Shown here in pieces: positions 61,079 to 64,000 of a DNA stretch of 64,000 bases. The notes beneath the pieces were generated by a model that saw only the letters and a program-made list of their open reading frames with translations, had not been told where the DNA came from and ran no database searches. Position numbers and translations under genes: made by a program. This DNA comes from Butyrivibrio sp. GTDB lineage: Bacteria; Bacillota; Clostridia; Lachnospirales; Lachnospiraceae. The stretch is taken from contig NZ_JAGBLU010000146.1 of assembly GCF_017635265.1 (NCBI RefSeq), positions 1 through 64,000 of the forward strand, read 5' to 3'. Every line of letters starts with the position of its first letter. The first letter of the stretch is position 1.

Positions 61079-62764
61079 ATGAAAAAGAAAGTTTTATCAT
61101 TACTTCTGTCAACAGCTATGGTAGCTTCTCTTGCAGCATGTGGCAGCACAAGCGCAGAGACAACAACTACAGAGTCTGGTGACACAACTTCTGCACAGTC
61201 AACAGATGCAACAACATCTACAGACACTGCAGCTGCTACAGATGAAGAGTACACACTTGAGACTCTTAACATTGTAGTAGATGGTACACTTACAGCTACA
61301 GTTGAGAATGGTCAGGATGCATTTAAGGAACAGTGGGAGAAAGCAGTTTCAGAGAAACTTGGTCATCCAATCACACTCAACATCAACCAGCTTGATCATT
61401 CAGATTATGCTGGAACAGTATCACGTCTTCTTACAACAGGAGCACCTGGTGATGCTGATTACCCGGATGCACTTATCATGAGTGCTACAATGTTCAGACA
61501 GTACGCTCAGACAGGTCTTCTTTGGGATATGGCTGATGCATATGCAAACGCTGAATTCCAGTCACGTATCACACTTCCTTCAATCAATGAGAATATGAAG
61601 GATAGCGCAGGACACCTTTACGGTTTTGCTCCTACATACGGAAATGGATGCGTTACTTACATTAAGAAGTCATGGCTTGATGCAGTAGGAATGAGTGTTG
61701 ATGATATCAAGACTTTCGATGACTACTATAACATGCTTCTTGCTTTCACAAACAATGATCCAGATGGCGATGGCTCAAACGGAACATACGGTGTAATCGC
61801 TGCTGGTTACGGTAAGCTTGATGAGGCACCATATATCAATTACATGCCAGAGTTCTGGCAGGGTGCTTATCCTTCATTCTATCAGAAAGATGGAGTATGG
61901 GTTGATGGTTTCTCAGAGCAGGCTACAATCGATGCTCTTACAAGACTTGCTAAGGGTTATGCTGATGGCGTAATCGATCCGGATACAGAAGAAGCTGGAA
62001 CAAAGCAGGCTCGTGAGAAATGGTTCTCAGCTGAGCAGTCAACTTCAGAAGGTGTATTCACATATTGGGCTGGAACATGGCTTAGAACTCTTACAGACAA
62101 CATGGCTAAGCAGGGCGTAGATGATGATCTTGGTGATGACAGACTTGTACAGCTTGCTCCTATTCAGGAGATCAAGGATACATGGGGCGGTTATATCAAC
62201 AGAGAAGCTCCTGTTTGGGTAATCACAGATGATCAGGATGGCAGCAATGCTCGTGAGCAGGCTATCTTTGATGCTCTTCTTGAGACAATGCTTGATGGTG
62301 ACACAGTTCAGACACTTTGGACATATGGTGCTGAGGATGTTCACTGGTCAACACATGCTGAAAGCTTCACAACAAATGCTGATGATCCTGAGAAGAAGAA
62401 GGATTATGAGTACGCAGAGGGTGAGTTCCACCTTAAACAGTCTCCTAATGACCCTAACACAGTATGGAAGAAGAATCACCTTGATCCAGTACTTGTTATT
62501 GCTCCTCTTACAAATGGATTCGTTGATTCTGACGACCTTGTAACAGCTGGTAACAAGTTCTTTACAGAGAACTGTGTAGATGCTCCTCAGGCAGCTTCTT
62601 GCGAGACTCTTTCAGAAGTTAATGAGGAACTTGTAACAGATAAGACAACTCTTATGAACCAGGTTGTAACTGGTGAGAAGACAGCTGAGGATGCTATCGC
62701 TGAGTACCTTGAGAAGTGGGGCGATGTATCAGCTCAGATCGTAGAAGAACTTAATGCACAGTAA
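61079..62764 (+). CDS. Extracellular solute-binding lipoprotein (LplA-like), probably for uronides
   Basis: A 561-aa lipoprotein with signal peptide and lipobox LAAC (Cys ~21), a Thr/Ser-rich linker to ~residue 58, then a type 1 solute-binding fold (LGHPITLNINQLDHSDY, YPDALIMSATMFRQ, GVWVDGFSEQATIDALTRLAKGY). The linked LplB-type permease and uronate operators suggest galacturonate oligosaccharides or an uronide as ligand. Codon use is that of a highly expressed gene. RBS is GGGAGGA. Confidence 0.9.
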   Translation: MKKKVLSLLLSTAMVASLAACGSTSAETTTTESGDTTSAQSTDATTSTDTAAATDEEYTLETLNIVVDGTLTATVENGQDAFKEQWEKAVSEKLGHPITLNINQLDHSDYAGTVSRLLTTGAPGDADYPDALIMSATMFRQYAQTGLLWDMADAYANAEFQSRITLPSINENMKDSAGHLYGFAPTYGNGCVTYIKKSWLDAVGMSVDDIKTFDDYYNMLLAFTNNDPDGDGSNGTYGVIAAGYGKLDEAPYINYMPEFWQGAYPSFYQKDGVWVDGFSEQATIDALTRLAKGYADGVIDPDTEEAGTKQAREKWFSAEQSTSEGVFTYWAGTWLRTLTDNMAKQGVDDDLGDDRLVQLAPIQEIKDTWGGYINREAPVWVITDDQDGSNAREQAIFDALLETMLDGDTVQTLWTYGAEDVHWSTHAESFTTNADDPEKKKDYEYAEGEFHLKQSPNDPNTVWKKNHLDPVLVIAPLTNGFVDSDDLVTAGNKFFTENCVDAPQAASCETLSEVNEELVTDKTTLMNQVVTGEKTAEDAIAEYLEKWGDVSAQIVEELNAQ

Positions 62765-62797
62765 TAGTCTTTAATTTCTTCAACAGAAGTCTATTAT

Positions 62798-62846
62798 TCC
62801 CATCCCTTGGGGGTATAAAAAATCTTCTTAGGGATGGGATTTTTTA
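62798..62846 (+). terminator. Terminator between solute-binding and permease genes
   Basis: TCCCATCCCT (62798-62807) pairs with AGGGATGGGA (62830-62839), then TTTTTT. It lies inside the transporter cluster and would lower permease expression relative to the binding protein. Confidence 0.8.
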
Positions 62847-62866
62847 CGAAAAAATTTACGGAAATT

Positions 62867-62875
62867 TGCTATAAT
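62867..62875 (+). promoter_or_regulatory. Extended -10 promoter of the permease genes
   Basis: TGCTATAAT (TGn plus consensus -10) with no good -35, 51 bases before the permease ATG. Confidence 0.5.
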
Positions 62876-62925
62876 ATAATTGTAACAAAACGTAAATTAT
62901 GTATATTTGAAAGGAAGAGGATGCT

Positions 62926-63882
62926 ATGAGTAAGAAGCAAACGGTTGCTATGACATCTACAGGAGCTCCAATCAATAAAAAGCCTCTTAGTACGCGCATC
63001 AAAAATAACTTTGGTTACTACTTGATGTTCCTGCCGGTTTTAGTCTTTGTAATCATAATTTACTATTGGCCAATGCTTGGTGTAAGATATGCATTTTACA
63101 CATATAAGCTTAGAAATATTGAGTTTGTTGGCCTTAAGAATTTCTATACCATGTTTGCAAAGAAAGAATTCTGGACTGCATTTACAAACACATTGGAGAT
63201 TTCTATTACTAAACTATTAATCACGACTTTTGCATCAGTTCTTGTTTCAGTATTTCTTAATGAAATGCACAACCTGTTTGCAAAGAAGTCTCTTCAGACT
63301 ATTATTTACTTACCACACTTTATGTCCTGGGCAGTAGTTGCTGCTATATTCCAGCTGTTTTTATCAAAATCATCTACTGGTTTTGTAAACGAGACATTAA
63401 AGTCATGGGGAGTACTTAGTGAAAGCATTGACTTTTTGCATGTACAGTCAATGTGGAGACCAATATTCTATTTGATCAATATCTGGAAAGAAACAGGTTG
63501 GGGAACAGTTATTTTCCTTGCTACACTTTCCGGTATTAACCCTGAACTTTACGAGGCTGCTGATATTGATGGCGCTTCAAGACTTCAGAAAATTTGGTAC
63601 GTAACTGTACCGGCACTTATGAATACGGTAATAATTGTATTGATTCTTAATCTTGCTAAGGTTCTTAACCTTTTTGAATCAGTATTTGTTTTATATAATA
63701 ACCGTGTATTTGATGTATCTGATGTTATTTCAACATATGTTTACCGCCAGACTTTCCTTACTGCAATTCCGGATTATGGATATACAACAGCGGTTGGTTT
63801 GTTTAAATCAATTGTTGGTTGCTTCCTTGTTCTTATTTGTAACTGGGCTAGTAAGAAGATTCGTGGCCGCGGTATTATTTAA
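62926..63882 (+). CDS. LplB-type sugar ABC permease
   Basis: A 318-aa permease with six spans; FLPVLVFVIIIYYWPMLGVRYAFYTYKLRN is typical of LplB/polygalacturonide-type permeases, and the EAA motif is INPELYEAADIDGASRLQKIWYVTVP. It forms a heterodimer with the next gene product. The ATPase must be encoded elsewhere (MsmK-like). RBS is AAGGAAGAGG. Confidence 0.93.
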   Translation: MSKKQTVAMTSTGAPINKKPLSTRIKNNFGYYLMFLPVLVFVIIIYYWPMLGVRYAFYTYKLRNIEFVGLKNFYTMFAKKEFWTAFTNTLEISITKLLITTFASVLVSVFLNEMHNLFAKKSLQTIIYLPHFMSWAVVAAIFQLFLSKSSTGFVNETLKSWGVLSESIDFLHVQSMWRPIFYLINIWKETGWGTVIFLATLSGINPELYEAADIDGASRLQKIWYVTVPALMNTVIIVLILNLAKVLNLFESVFVLYNNRVFDVSDVISTYVYRQTFLTAIPDYGYTTAVGLFKSIVGCFLVLICNWASKKIRGRGII

Positions 63883-63894
63883 GGAGGTAACATT

Positions 63895-64000
63895 ATGGCA
63901 CAGGCAAAAGCGCAGGCTATGCAAGTTAAGTCAAGAAAGAGCAAAGTACATGTATTTGATATTATAAATTACATTGTATTTATCATTGTTGCACTTATCA
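63895..64000 (+). CDS. Second sugar ABC permease, LplC-type (partial)
   Basis: The first 35 codons only. ATG 63895 follows AAGGAGG; a charged N-terminus leads into a first hydrophobic span (FDIINYIVFIIVALI). Position 12 bases after lplB-like and the sequence start fit the MalG/LplC partner. The gene runs off the window. Confidence 0.8.
   Translation, partial: MAQAKAQAMQVKSRKSKVHVFDIINYIVFIIVALI

Noticed and set aside
1..64000. CRISPR array, IS element or prophage
   Set aside because: No regular direct repeats with spacers, transposase, integrase with att repeats, or structural phage genes were seen.

Overview
The window looks like a chromosomal segment of a low-GC, anaerobic Lachnospiraceae bacterium (Butyrivibrio/Pseudobutyrivibrio-like). 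This is inferred from gene families and codon use: a class Ic aspartate aminotransferase, DUF6020-type membrane protein, CheV, zinc-ribbon MscL, LplA/LplB-type sugar transporters, a lectin-like C1 peptidase, and GGAGG-type ribosome binding sites. No phage, IS element or CRISPR array was seen.

Layout. 1-450: 3' end of a 23S rRNA gene, a structured spacer without a recognisable 5S gene, and a terminator. 0.5-12.3 kb: cheV; a Sir2-like protein overlapping a large acidic/lysine-rich membrane protein; hisH-hisF-ung; a diaminopimelate decarboxylase; a DUF6020 membrane protein; a Xer-like recombinase with a degraded active site; and an aspartate aminotransferase. 12.4-20.7 kb: DAHP synthase, a solitary HTH-fused adenine methyltransferase, a cation diffusion facilitator, an EAL protein, and two adjacent papain-fold proteins (C39-like and C1). 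20.7-21.5 kb: two copies of a structured element around a 103-aa protein; they are best read as minus-strand C-rich small RNAs. 21.6-34.2 kb: orphan CbiD homologue, trpS, glgA, a flippase, an M42 peptidase, a secreted repeat protein, a DUF2156 protein, rqcH and a hydrolase. 34.3-42.5 kb: uxaB, an ABC-F ATPase, a MalT-like regulator, a YjeM-type permease, a small GG-motif protein and a GIY-YIG protein.

42.5-53.3 kb is one eight-gene operon behind a promoter overlapped by a perfect palindrome. It encodes a YtrA-type GntR regulator, an ABC ATPase, a large membrane protein, two sugar-type permeases, a MacA-like adaptor, a MacB-core-like protein and a very large solute-binding lipoprotein. This mix of importer and exporter parts is the best candidate for an undescribed multi-protein system here. 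A tRNA-Gly(CCC), mscL, mnmA and a DUF2798 protein follow.

56.2-64.0 kb is a hexuronate (pectin sugar) utilisation region: a LacI regulator and uxaC diverge from uxaA, followed by a decayed SGNH esterase and a solute-binding protein with two permeases. Matching 14-16 bp palindromes of TGTAAGNGCTTACA type lie at the promoters of uxaC, uxaA, the transporter and the distant uxaB. UxaC, UxaB and UxaA would convert galacturonate through tagaturonate and altronate to 2-keto-3-deoxygluconate, with the transporter bringing in the uronide.

All family assignments come from reading motifs by eye. No database search, folding or alignment program was run.
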